Positions 54,806 through 63,104 of a stretch of DNA of 64,000 bases are shown here, in pieces. The DNA is from SAR324 cluster bacterium (lineage in GTDB: Bacteria; SAR324; NAC60-12). The notes beneath the pieces were generated by a model. It had not been told where the DNA came from. It was given only the letters and a program-made list of their open reading frames with translations, and ran no database searches. How positions within the stretch are numbered: position 1 is the stretch's first letter; each line of letters starts with the position of its first letter. The stretch lies in assembly GCA_015231825.1 (NCBI GenBank), contig JADGAV010000001.1:378248-442247 (forward strand). The letters are read 5' to 3'. The translations under genes were made by a program, and so were the position numbers.

Positions 54806-54821
54806 TTGAACGATCATTCAA
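54806..54821. promoter_or_regulatory. Candidate TetR operator upstream of the tetR gene
   Basis: TTGAACGATCATTCAA is a 16-bp palindrome centred on GATC with a single mismatched pair. It lies 70-90 bp upstream of the TetR start, a normal place for autoregulation. The core AACGATCATT recurs upstream of the selenoprotein gene. Confidence 0.5.
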
Positions 54822-54893
54822 AATAGAGTACTTGATTGAGGTGTTTTTAAGTTCTGCAGGAATCAGAATTGGGAAATTTGCCGGGAGAAAAGA

Positions 54894-55463
54894 GTGGCGC
54901 GTCAAAAAGAATTTGATGAAGAGGAAGTTCTTGAAAAAGCTATCGCAGTCTTTTGGAAACGAGGCTATGCGGGAGCATCAATTCAAAACTTAATCGATGG
55001 AATGAAAATTCACCGGGGCAGCCTTTATTCAACATTCAAAGATAAAAAAACGCTTTTTTTTCGTTGTCTGGAACTCTATGAAAGCAGACGGTTGGAACAA
55101 ATGAGAAACGATTTGCCTCCCATTGAAGCGATTCAGGCATGGTTTCAATCTTTGGTAGAAAAAAGCGTTTCAGGAGCAACTCCCAGCGGATGTTTTATCA
55201 TAAACACGCTAAAAGATGTTGAAAACCATCACTCTGAAATTAGGAAAGCAGTGGCGCAAAGCCTTTTGAAAACAGAAAATTTGCTCTTCACTCAAATTTG
55301 TCGGGGACAGGCGGATGGGTCTATCTCCCCCAATCTTGATCCTCGCAGGACAGCCCAGGCGATGCTTGGAATGACAGTGGGAATGCGATCATTGTCCCAT
55401 CTGAAACCCAATCGCGTATTTTTACAAAATATTGCTGATAGCGCCCTTTCCCTGCTGTACTAG
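54894..55463 (+). CDS. TetR-family transcriptional regulator
   Basis: A 189-residue regulator. The N-terminal TetR helix-turn-helix reads EEEVLEKAIAVFWKRGYAGA, SIQNLIDGMKIHRGSLYSTF and KDKKTLF. The helical effector-binding domain includes PSGCFIINTLKDVENHH, close to the AcrR/NemR-like group with a conserved cysteine that could sense electrophiles or oxidants. The start is GTG with GGGAG 5-9 bases upstream. It lies 81 bp before the selenoprotein gene in the same direction. Similar palindromic sites sit before both genes, so it probably represses itself and that gene. Confidence 0.9.
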   Translation: MARQKEFDEEEVLEKAIAVFWKRGYAGASIQNLIDGMKIHRGSLYSTFKDKKTLFFRCLELYESRRLEQMRNDLPPIEAIQAWFQSLVEKSVSGATPSGCFIINTLKDVENHHSEIRKAVAQSLLKTENLLFTQICRGQADGSISPNLDPRRTAQAMLGMTVGMRSLSHLKPNRVFLQNIADSALSLLY

Positions 55464-55478
55464 CATTTTGGATTTTTT

Positions 55479-55494
55479 TTAAACGATCATTTTG
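55479..55494. promoter_or_regulatory. Second candidate TetR operator, upstream of the selenoprotein gene
   Basis: TTAAACGATCATTTTG shares the 10-base core AACGATCATT and 12 of 16 positions with the site at 54806. AAACGATCATTT itself is nearly palindromic. It lies 50-66 bp before the selenoprotein start. Confidence 0.45.
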
Positions 55495-55544
55495 GAAAGA
55501 TTAGGAATGGTCTATCTGTGTTAACCTCAAATGAAGAATAGAAA

Positions 55545-56189
55545 ATGAGCCTACAAGAAAAATTGGATGCGATCAAAGAACGTTCCAAAAGCAAACATCC
55601 TCCAGAAAGAAGAGCCTTAATGGGGAGGTCCATCGAAGAACTTCAAAACTCAGGGATTATGGACAAAATACTGAACGTTGGAACGAAAGCTCCGGACTTT
55701 ACCCTGAAAAACCAAAATGGAGAAGATGTCAACCTTTCAGCTTTGTTGTCTAAAGGAAAGGTGGTGTTGACAATTTACCGGGGAAAGTGGTGACCATACT
55801 GCAACGCAGAGCTGGTAGCTTTGCAGGAAATTCAGGACGATCTTAAAAGCCTGGGAGTAACAATGGTGGCCATTTCACCGCAGTCAGAAGAAACCAATAA
55901 GCGAATGATCGAAGCACATGGGTTGACGTTCGATATATTGTGGGATCAAAACAACAATGTGACAAGGAAATTTGGAATCACGTTCAGTTTTCCCGATTAT
56001 TTGGTGGAAGTCTATAAAGAAATGGGAAACAATTTTCCTGAAACCAATCAGCATGATGCCTGGGAACTTCCCATGCCCGCTCGATACATTATCGATCAGG
56101 AAGGGATTATTCGCTATGCTGAAGTCAATCCAGACTATAAGGACCGCCCTGAACCCGGTCACACGGTGGCCGCTTTGAAAGCAATTTGA
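55545..56189 (+). CDS. Selenocysteine-containing AhpC/TSA peroxiredoxin-like protein
   Basis: Read through an in-frame TGA (55791-55793) this is a 214-residue thioredoxin-fold protein. The N-terminal helix is followed by VGTKAPDFTLKNQNGEDVNL, VVLTIYRGKW, then the UGA codon, PYCNAELVALQEIQ and LGVTMVAISPQ. A later part has WDQNNNVTRKFGI and the ARYIIDQEGIIRYAEVNPDY strand pair. In close relatives this place reads RGxWCPYCNxEL, so selenocysteine replaces the first cysteine, giving a UxxC redox site (U83, C86). Downstream reading is intact and a SECIS-like hairpin follows the UGA directly. It probably reduces peroxides or other oxidants in the cytoplasm. Without selenium an 82-residue fragment would form. 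Confidence 0.85.
55791..55826 (+). promoter_or_regulatory. UGA codon and bacterial SECIS-like hairpin
   Basis: After the UGA, CTGCAA (55799-55804) pairs with TTGCAG (55821-55826). AGCT (55810-55813) pairs with AGCT (55817-55820) around a GGT loop, leaving a 5-base bulge on the left. The loop begins 20 bases after the UGA. This spacing and the GG-U apical loop fit the SelB-binding hairpins known from E. coli fdhF-type genes. The hairpin is also translated. Confidence 0.7.
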
Positions 56190-56231
56190 TTTAGACATTG
56201 TTGGAGAAGCAAGCGAAACACTATGCCTCTG

Positions 56232-56253
56232 GGGGTTCGCCCTGTATTTTTTT
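56232..56253 (+). terminator. Possible intrinsic terminator after the selenoprotein gene
   Basis: GGGG-TTCG-CCCT (56232-56243; last pair a wobble) with a stable tetraloop, followed three bases later by a run of seven T at 56247-56253. The stem is only 4 bp. Confidence 0.4.
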
Positions 56254-56326
56254 CCTCCGGGTGAAAGTCTGGTAGACGGAGAGCAGTGAAGCCATTGCCA
56301 ATGGATTCTAGTTTCTGCAAGCAGTA

Positions 56327-57763
56327 TCAATAGGCAATGGCAAAAATAACTTCCTGTGCGGAAGCTTCTCCTGTGACGATGCAGGAACCGGGTTTTGGAT
56401 CATCTTCAAGAGGAATGCAGCGAATGGTTGCTTTGGTCTCTTCTTTGATTTTGCTTTCCACTTCGGCAGAACCATTCCAGTGAGCACGAATGAATCCGCC
56501 TTTTTCCTGGATTATCTGTTTGAATTCTTCATAGTCAGTCACAGTTCTTGTATTTTCTTCTCGAAAAGCGAGGGCCTTTCTGTAGAGACTAGTCTGAATG
56601 TCATCCAGAATTGTGATGACGGATTGAGCGATGGATTCGATGGGAACGGATTGCTTTTCGCGATTGTCACGTCTTACGAGCATTCCTGCTTGTTTTTCTA
56701 CATCCCGGGGGCCGATTTCGATCCGGAGGGGGACTCCCTGCTGAATCCAGTGATAAAATTTGTCCGCAGGACGCATTTCTCGAGAATCTATTTTCACGCG
56801 GAGAGGATCCAGGTGTTCAGAAAGTTTTTTCGCAATTGAATCTGCAAATTCCAGGGTGGCTGTTTTCTCCTCTTCTTTTTTAAAAATCGGTACGATGACC
56901 ACAGCAATTGGAGCAATACGTGGAGGAAGAACCAGCCCGTCATCATCACTGTGTGTCATAATCAATCCGCCAATCATCCGGGTTGAACTTCCCCAGCTTG
57001 TCGTATGTGCAAATTGATGTTCGTTGTTGCGATCAAGGTATTGAATATCAAAGGCTTTTGCAAAGTTTTGTTTCATGTTGTGGGAAGTTGATGCCTGGAG
57101 AGCTTTACCATCCTGCATCATGGCTTCTATGGTGTAGGTTGCATCGGCTCCCGGGAATTTTTCGGATTCTGTTTTTTTTCCTTTGATCATAGGAATCGCC
57201 AGGTATTCTTCCTGAAACCGATGATAAATATTTAGCATCTTCAGGGTTTCTTCCTGGGCCTCTTCATAAGTTTCATGAGCAGTGTGACCTTCCTGCCATA
57301 AAAATTCTGAAGTTCTTAAAAATAAACGAGTTCTCATTTCCCAGCGCATAACATTGCACCATTGGTTTATCAAAATCGGCAGGTCCCGATAGCTGTTGAT
57401 CCATTGAGAATACATGTGACCGATCATCGTCTCGGAAGTCGGACGAACCACAAGTGCTTCCTCCAGTTCCTTTCCTCCGCCATGTGTGACGACCGCACAT
57501 TCAGGACTGAACCCTTCCACGTGCTCCGCTTCTTTTTCTAGAAAGTGTTGTGGAATCAGCAGAGGAAAGTAGGCATTGACGTGCCCGGTTTCCTTGAACA
57601 TTCGGTCCAACTGGGCTTGCATTGCTTCCCAGATTGCAAATCCTGTCGGACGAATCACCATGCAGCCCTTTACTGGAGCATAATCGGCCAGTTGCCCTGC
57701 TTTGATCACATCGAGATACCATTCTGAGTAATTTTCGCTCCGCGGCGTAATATTTTTTGCCAT
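56327..57763 (-). CDS. proS: Prolyl-tRNA synthetase, archaeal/eukaryal type
   Basis: About 478 residues, the short ProS form without the editing insertion of the usual bacterial enzyme. The N-terminal SEWYLDVIKAGQLADYAPVK and VKGCMVIRPTGFAIWE, motif 2 INQWCNVMRWEMRTRLFLRT, SEFLWQEGHTAHET and the motif 3 HTTSWGSSTRMIGGLIMTHS are typical. A C-terminal anticodon-binding domain and the extra zinc-type domain ending in IAY follow. It charges tRNA-Pro in the cytoplasm. The ATG at 57763 gives the family start, while the frame from 57856 adds 31 atypical residues. Confidence 0.95.
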   Translation of the reverse strand: MAKNITPRSENYSEWYLDVIKAGQLADYAPVKGCMVIRPTGFAIWEAMQAQLDRMFKETGHVNAYFPLLIPQHFLEKEAEHVEGFSPECAVVTHGGGKELEEALVVRPTSETMIGHMYSQWINSYRDLPILINQWCNVMRWEMRTRLFLRTSEFLWQEGHTAHETYEEAQEETLKMLNIYHRFQEEYLAIPMIKGKKTESEKFPGADATYTIEAMMQDGKALQASTSHNMKQNFAKAFDIQYLDRNNEHQFAHTTSWGSSTRMIGGLIMTHSDDDGLVLPPRIAPIAVVIVPIFKKEEEKTATLEFADSIAKKLSEHLDPLRVKIDSREMRPADKFYHWIQQGVPLRIEIGPRDVEKQAGMLVRRDNREKQSVPIESIAQSVITILDDIQTSLYRKALAFREENTRTVTDYEEFKQIIQEKGGFIRAHWNGSAEVESKIKEETKATIRCIPLEDDPKPGSCIVTGEASAQEVIFAIAY

Positions 57764-57998
57764 AGTAAGATGAACTCCATAGATTTTTAGTGCTGGTCTC
57801 GTGATTGTTTTTCCTGAGAAATACCATGCTTTCAATGCATGCTCAAGGTCTCTCATAAAATAATAATCCTATTGATTTAAAAACCTGTTTTTTTACGTAA
57901 AAGAAGTTGCATCTTCCTCATTCTTTCATGTATAGATATCTTTGTTGGAATTGATATCTTTCGTATAAAATATGATTCCTCCGTCGTTTTTTTGAACG

Positions 57999-58514
57999 GT
58001 GAAAGCACCTAATAACAAAAATCGCACCTTGAAGCAGGAGAAGAACTTGTTTGGCAAAAAAGGGACGTCCACCGTGAAAGGAGACGCTACGACCTATATT
58101 GGAACCGGAATGAAAATTGAAGGTAAACTTCGCTGCACAGGGTCGATTCGGATTGATGGAGAAATTCATGGAGATATTGATTGTCAAAGCGAAGTTTCAA
58201 TCGGACCCTCAGCTACCATTGTTGCCACGATTCACGCGGCAAACGTCACGGTCAATGGGAGAATAGAAGGGAATTTATTCACTTCAGATCAATTGGAAGT
58301 ACTTTCAGAAGGTCATATTGTTGGAAATGTTTCCAATCCCCCTGGAAAACTGATCATCCATGAGGGAGCTGTCATTGAAGGTCAGTGTTTTACCTACGAT
58401 ACGCCAAAAAAACTCACTCAAGTCACAGATAAATCCAACAAGGGTTCCAAAATCCTCACAACCCAGGATAAAAAACTACTAGATCCTCCTGCGCAGGGAA
58501 AAGCTGTCGGTTGA
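57999..58514 (+). CDS. Bactofilin-family cytoskeletal protein (second copy)
   Basis: A 171-residue bactofilin. A basic N-terminus (NNKNRTLKQEKNLFGKKG) is followed by the DUF583 beta-helix with regular valine/isoleucine-glycine rungs (GTGMKIEGKLRCTGSIRIDG, EIHGDIDCQSEVSIGPSATI, VNGRIEGNLFTSDQLEVLSE), then a long polar tail. It should polymerise without nucleotide as a scaffold at the membrane. The start is GTG with no strong ribosome binding site. It diverges from proS and is not next to a peptidase gene, the usual partner in other bacteria. It differs enough from the copy at 22633-23037 to be an old duplicate. Confidence 0.88.
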   Translation: MKAPNNKNRTLKQEKNLFGKKGTSTVKGDATTYIGTGMKIEGKLRCTGSIRIDGEIHGDIDCQSEVSIGPSATIVATIHAANVTVNGRIEGNLFTSDQLEVLSEGHIVGNVSNPPGKLIIHEGAVIEGQCFTYDTPKKLTQVTDKSNKGSKILTTQDKKLLDPPAQGKAVG

Positions 58515-58732
58515 ATGAACCTCTACGTTTTGAAAACACTCATTATTAGCAGCTTATCTTTGGACTCGTAAACATTGTTTTGAACATCCTGCCTCTCTTC
58601 TCTAAATGAGATTGAATCGGTGAGGTATCTTTCTTGAATTGAGTTGCGGGGAACTGAATGCCGGCAAAATCAGAAGGATTCGGGAAGCATTCCAGTCAAC
58701 TCCGGAAAAAACTCCAAAAGAGACTAATTAAA

Positions 58733-59221
58733 ATGAAGTATCGGATATTTTTCGTCAGTCTTTTGATATGGGGAATTCAGGCATCGCTGCTGATGGCTGA
58801 GCCTATCGTCTGCAGCTCACTCGAAATGGCAAAATTTCTTCGAGGCGGCTTCACAGATCAGGAAATCGGCAAATTTTGTATTTTGAAATCAGAGCCAGTC
58901 GAGTCGGATCTTCGAAAAAAATATGCGAAACTCGAAGGTTTCAATTGGCAAACCCAGTACTATCTGACAGCGGACAGGAAACAGAAAGAAGAAGTTTTTT
59001 TTACGATTGGCAAAGATAAAGTGACCTTGACTTCCAGCAACCCGAAGGTCCAGTACTATGATGTATCGGATCTCGGTGACACGCTGCGTTTCAAGCGAAG
59101 ACAGCTTCCTTATCGCGCGATTTACACAATCACGCTGAAAATGGATCAGATGACAGAGTCTGAACTGCCTGTTGAACAGCAATACAAAGTCACAAGAACT
59201 TACATCTGGACGGCTAAGTGA
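58733..59221 (+). CDS. Hypothetical exported protein
   Basis: About 162 residues with a typical signal peptide (MKYRIFFVSLLIWGIQASLL then MAEP). The mature part starts with PIVCSSLEMAKFLRGGFTDQ, which reads like a short helical segment. It goes on to beta-rich sequence (YYLTADRKQKEEVFFTIG, RAIYTITLKMDQMTE). No family is recognised. The frame is open from 58658, but the ATG at 58733 begins the signal peptide. It ends 14 bp from the convergent lipid-kinase-like gene. Confidence 0.7.
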   Translation: MKYRIFFVSLLIWGIQASLLMAEPIVCSSLEMAKFLRGGFTDQEIGKFCILKSEPVESDLRKKYAKLEGFNWQTQYYLTADRKQKEEVFFTIGKDKVTLTSSNPKVQYYDVSDLGDTLRFKRRQLPYRAIYTITLKMDQMTESELPVEQQYKVTRTYIWTAK

Positions 59222-59235
59222 CCCTCCTGCTTTGT

Positions 59236-60246
59236 TCAGGATTTCACGTTGTTGTACGGTTTTCGATTGGCAATTACACCACTTGACTTGGCAGGGTTCA
59301 GAATGGATTTAGCCGGCATTTTGGAATGTGCCGGGATCATTTTTACAATTATTGGCAGGGCTTCCCGAACGATTTCAAAATAGGCGTTGGTGCAGCGGTG
59401 GCGCTGACCATCGAGTCGTAACGACAGGGGCTCGTTGTCGCTTTGAATTTTGACGAGAAGACAGTTCTTTTGCTCTGTTTTTCCAAATCCACTTCTTTTT
59501 TTTTCAAGTGTAATCCACGGGAAACGAATCCACTCCCCCTTAGAATAAATCCCCCTTTGCCATAGCAAGTCAAATTTTGGAGTTGATTTTAAAGTTTCAG
59601 GAAGCACATTGAGCGAATGTGGCCTTTCCGGGTGAAGAAGAATACGGAGATTGAGTCCTCCTTCCGCGTGAAAACTTTGATGTTCAATCTGCAAACGAGC
59701 TTTGGTGGAAATCCGAAAAGGAATCAGTTGTGTCAAAAATGGGGGAACCGGAATGACAATGCTGTTTTTCAGGGAAGAGCCCTCAATATAAGAAAAATCG
59801 CAGCGCCTCCAGAAGTGCAGAATTTTCGGTTTTTGATCTCCGCGAGTCAGAGATACTTTGCCTAAGTCCACAGGGCAGGTGTGTGCAGCCTTTAAGATGT
59901 TGATTAGGCAGTCGAGCTTTCCTGAAAATCTCGTGGAATACAAAAGCATTTCCCAATCATTCAAGAGCCACAAGCCAATGGCCAACTGTTTGCGCAAATC
60001 CTGCGGGAACTGCATCAAAGCATTAATTCCTGCAAACATCGTAGATTGATCCCCGACCAAGATCAGTTTTTTGTATCCATTTTTAATCGCTTCTTCAAGC
60101 AAAGGGGAAATCGAATTTTCTGCATGAGTTTGAGAGACTTGAACGGGGGAAAGTTGTTTTAAAACAATGGGGGAAACTTTTCTCCAAAAGGGCCCGACTC
60201 TTCCTTTTACTGCAAATTCATCGATAATCAGAGCGGTAGCCAACAT
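59236..60246 (-). CDS. Degenerate diacylglycerol-kinase-like protein
   Basis: A 336-residue protein with the layout of bacterial lipid kinases (DAGK_cat/YegS). It shows ATALIIDEFAVKGR at the N-terminus, a central NGYKKLILVGDQSTMFAGIN, QLAIGLWLLNDWEML and later CPVDLGKVSL. In active enzymes the nucleotide loop reads GGDGT and the next motif GTxNDFA. Here they read VGDQST and LLNDWE, so ATP binding is probably lost or changed. It is the second gene after coaE (gap 21 bp), so it is expressed with a CoA-synthesis gene. It could be a non-catalytic regulator or lipid-binding protein. The family link is by pattern and not certain. Confidence 0.55.
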   Translation of the reverse strand: MLATALIIDEFAVKGRVGPFWRKVSPIVLKQLSPVQVSQTHAENSISPLLEEAIKNGYKKLILVGDQSTMFAGINALMQFPQDLRKQLAIGLWLLNDWEMLLYSTRFSGKLDCLINILKAAHTCPVDLGKVSLTRGDQKPKILHFWRRCDFSYIEGSSLKNSIVIPVPPFLTQLIPFRISTKARLQIEHQSFHAEGGLNLRILLHPERPHSLNVLPETLKSTPKFDLLWQRGIYSKGEWIRFPWITLEKKRSGFGKTEQKNCLLVKIQSDNEPLSLRLDGQRHRCTNAYFEIVREALPIIVKMIPAHSKMPAKSILNPAKSSGVIANRKPYNNVKS

Positions 60247-60267
60247 AGGAAAAGTATATGTTTTGTA

Positions 60268-60879
60268 CTAAAGTTTCATTCTATCCAATGCAGCATCTAC
60301 CTGTAGAATAAGTTCTCTATGGCTGCCATTGTTTTCAATCAAAACATCCGCAAATTTTCTGCGGGTTTCGTTGTTTATCTGGGACTTTAACCGTGCTTCA
60401 GCCTCTTTTTTTGAAAACTGATTGCGATTTTGTAAACGTGTGATGGCATGATCGGCTTTTGTCTCTACCACCCATATCTGTTGACAGGCAGGCAGATTTT
60501 TTCCTTCGAGCAGAATGGCCGCTTCTAAAAATACCAAACCTCCTCGAGAATGCGAAGCAAATTTTTCAATTTCCTGTAAAATCATTGACCGAATCAGGGG
60601 GTGGGAGATCCTGTTCAGTATTTGCAGTTGTGCAGGATCATTGAAGACGATATTTCCCAAAGCACGGCGGTTGATTGTCGAGTCAGAATTCAAAATTTTT
60701 TTTCCAAAATATTCAATGATCTGTTCATATGAAGCTTGACCGGGTTCCAGGACGCGATGACCCAGTTTATCGGCATCAATCACATGAAATCCTTGTTGAC
60801 GCAGGTATTTGGAAACGGTACTCTTGCCAGAGGCAATTCCTCCGGTCAATCCAATCAAAGGAAGTCTGTTCTCATCCAT
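60268..60879 (-). CDS. coaE: Dephospho-CoA kinase CoaE
   Basis: A 203-residue P-loop kinase of normal family length. LIGLTGGIASGKSTVSKYLR is the Walker A region. HVIDADKLGHRVLEPGQ holds the catalytic and substrate residues, followed by RRALGNIVFND, ISHPLIRSMI and VVETKADHAITRLQNRN in the lid. It adds the 3' phosphate to dephospho-CoA, the last step of CoA synthesis. It diverges from lysC across about 130 bp and is followed by the lipid-kinase-like gene in the same direction. Confidence 0.95.
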   Translation of the reverse strand: MDENRLPLIGLTGGIASGKSTVSKYLRQQGFHVIDADKLGHRVLEPGQASYEQIIEYFGKKILNSDSTINRRALGNIVFNDPAQLQILNRISHPLIRSMILQEIEKFASHSRGGLVFLEAAILLEGKNLPACQQIWVVETKADHAITRLQNRNQFSKKEAEARLKSQINNETRRKFADVLIENNGSHRELILQVDAALDRMKL

Positions 60880-61008
60880 TTTTTTCTTCTGTTCTGTTGG
60901 TGATGCACCAGGTTGAACAAACTCAGGAAAGTTTATTTTAAAGGTTCTAAGGCAAAAGAATCTGTATAAACTGTCGTTTTGTACATAAAATATAATATTG
61001 AAAGGGTT

Positions 61009-62406
61009 ATGTCACTCATTGTTCAAAAGTTTGGTGGTACCAGTTTGGGTACCCCGGAACGCCTCTTAGGTGTTTCAGAAATTATCCAAAATTCCGCGAA
61101 ACAGCATTCAGTTGTCTCGGTCGTTTCTGCCATGAGCAGCGTCAAGAAATCCGAAGGGACAACCAGCCGTCTGATTCAGGCAGGGGCACAAGCGCTCACT
61201 GGTGAAGATTATTCTGTAATTCTGGACCAAATTGAAAGTTCTCATGTGGATGTATTGGAAAAAGTTATTAATAATAAAGGTCTACGCACATTTCTTGAAA
61301 CGGAAATACATTCAGAACTACAAAACCTAAAATCTTTTCTTGAAGCGATCTGTGTTATTCAAGAAATTTCGCCCAGATCTCAGGATTTGATTGTCGGCAC
61401 TGGAGAACGATTGTCAGCTCAGGTCCTTGCCGGAATTCTGAGAGACAGGGGCGTGGACGCGGTTTACACAAATTTATCAGAAATAGGACCACAGGGGATT
61501 GATAGTCTCAATCCAAGATTCAATCAGGTTCTGCAGAAACTGATGTCAGATCAACTCCCTGAAAATTCAAAGGCTATTCCTGTTGTGACAGGGTTTTTCG
61601 GATTTGTCAAAGGAGGCATCATTAAGACGGTTGGACGCGGCTACACAGATTTTACTGCAGCTTTGCTGGCAGGAAAACTGGGGGCAGAGGAACTTCAGGT
61701 TTGGAAAGAAGTGGACGGTATTTTTTCAGCAGATCCCAACAAAGTTCCCAAGGCAAAAGTGCTGGACCACATATTTCCGAATGAAGCGGCGGAATTGACT
61801 TATTTTGGCTCGGAAGTACTGCACCCCTTCACGATGGAATGTGCCATCGCTAATTCGGTTCCGGTGCGCATTAAAAATACCTTTCATCCCGAAAGGCCAG
61901 GGACTGTGATCCTCCCTGAAATCCCAACTGCAGAAACCGTAGCGCAGTACCGTCCTTCCGGAAAATCTGCGATTGCTGTAACGACAAAAGGTAATATTAC
62001 GGTCATCAACATTTATTCTAATCGAATGCTTCACTCTTCCGGATTTATGGCGAAAGTTTATGAAACCTTCAGTAAACACAATGTTGTGATTGACCTTGTT
62101 TCAACATCGGAAGTGAACATCTCCTGCACGGTAGACCGAAGCAGTGATCTTGGAGATCTGATAGAAGATCTTAAAAGACTAGGGAGTGTTACCGTTTTTC
62201 AGGATCGAGCAATTCTCAGTCTGGTGGGAAACAACATGAAGCACGTCCCGGGAGTGGCAGGAAAAATGTTCACAGCTCTGGCAGACCAGGGGATCAATAT
62301 TGAAATGATCACCCAGGGTGCATCTGAGATTAATATTTCCTGTGTCATCACAGAAGTTGATTCAATCAGAGCTCTCAATGCAATCCATCACACTTTTCTG
62401 GAATAA
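61009..62406 (+). CDS. lysC: Aspartate kinase
   Basis: A 465-residue monofunctional aspartate kinase. The N-terminal kinase domain shows IVQKFGGTSLGTPERL, VVSAMSSVKKSEGTTSRL, GRGYTDFTAALLAGKLGAEE and VWKEVDGIFSADPNKVP. Two ACT domains follow (about 320-460), with LVGNNMKHVPGVAGKMFTAL and EMITQGASEINISCVI. It phosphorylates aspartate, opening lysine, threonine and methionine synthesis, with feedback control through the ACT domains. The long EGTTSRL segment is closer to yeast HOM3-type kinases than to E. coli LysC. The ATG at 61009 has AAAGGG just upstream. nth follows after 6 bp. Confidence 0.95.
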   Translation: MSLIVQKFGGTSLGTPERLLGVSEIIQNSAKQHSVVSVVSAMSSVKKSEGTTSRLIQAGAQALTGEDYSVILDQIESSHVDVLEKVINNKGLRTFLETEIHSELQNLKSFLEAICVIQEISPRSQDLIVGTGERLSAQVLAGILRDRGVDAVYTNLSEIGPQGIDSLNPRFNQVLQKLMSDQLPENSKAIPVVTGFFGFVKGGIIKTVGRGYTDFTAALLAGKLGAEELQVWKEVDGIFSADPNKVPKAKVLDHIFPNEAAELTYFGSEVLHPFTMECAIANSVPVRIKNTFHPERPGTVILPEIPTAETVAQYRPSGKSAIAVTTKGNITVINIYSNRMLHSSGFMAKVYETFSKHNVVIDLVSTSEVNISCTVDRSSDLGDLIEDLKRLGSVTVFQDRAILSLVGNNMKHVPGVAGKMFTALADQGINIEMITQGASEINISCVITEVDSIRALNAIHHTFLE

Positions 62407-62412
62407 TTTTTC

Positions 62413-63057
62413 ATGAACCATCGAAAAACTCTTCGCCTATTCAGAAATCTGAATGAAGCCATTCCAGAACCTGTGACCGAGCTGCTTCACCGTAACCACT
62501 TTGAACTCCTGATTGCAGTGATTCTCAGTGCGCAGGCAACAGACAAATCGGTCAACAAAGTCACGGAAAATTTGTTTGAACATTACCCGAACCCTGCTGC
62601 TGTGCTGGAGGCCGGAGAAGCAGGCATTCTGACGGAGATCAAAACGATTGGCCTGGCGAATACGAAAGCGAAGAACATTGTCAAAACCTGCAGAATGCTG
62701 ATTGAGCATCACCGAGGAGAAGTTCCCAAGACTCGAGAGGCATTGGAAAGTCTGGCCGGAGTAGGAAGAAAAACAGCCAATGTCATCCTCAATACGGCTT
62801 TTGGCCACCCTGTAATCGCAGTAGATACCCATGTTTTTAGAGTTTCGAACAGAACAGGGCTCACTTCAGGTAAAACACCGGAGCAGGTAGAAAAACAGTT
62901 GATGGAAGTGGTTCCTAAAAAATGGAAAAAAGATGCTCATCATTTTCTGGTGCTTCACGGACGTTATGTCTGCAAGGCTCAAAGACCGAATTGCCCTGAA
63001 TGTCCCATTCTCAAGGAATGTGAATTTTCTGAAAAGATAAGCAACAAAAAGAATTGA
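62413..63057 (+). CDS. nth: Endonuclease III
   Basis: A 214-residue HhH-GPD DNA glycosylase/AP lyase. LLIAVILSAQATDKSVNKVT begins the helical domain. The helix-hairpin-helix SLAGVGRKTANVILNTAFG contains the catalytic lysine, and AVDTHVFRVSNR contains the catalytic aspartate. A 4Fe-4S cluster is bound by cysteines in CKAQRPNCPECPILKEC near the end. It removes oxidised pyrimidines in base-excision repair. It lies 6 bp after lysC and is probably co-transcribed, though the functions are unrelated. Confidence 0.96.
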   Translation: MNHRKTLRLFRNLNEAIPEPVTELLHRNHFELLIAVILSAQATDKSVNKVTENLFEHYPNPAAVLEAGEAGILTEIKTIGLANTKAKNIVKTCRMLIEHHRGEVPKTREALESLAGVGRKTANVILNTAFGHPVIAVDTHVFRVSNRTGLTSGKTPEQVEKQLMEVVPKKWKKDAHHFLVLHGRYVCKAQRPNCPECPILKECEFSEKISNKKN

Positions 63058-63104
63058 TGAAAAGCATGTTGGAAGGGGTTGAGGAAGGGAAAACGGGAGA
63101 TTCT

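Noticed and set aside
55791-55793. Treating the TGA as a nonsense mutation and the gene as a pseudogene
   Set aside because: The codon sits exactly at the redox-active cysteine, the downstream half is intact, and a hairpin with SECIS-like spacing follows. A random stop would not be expected at this place with such context.
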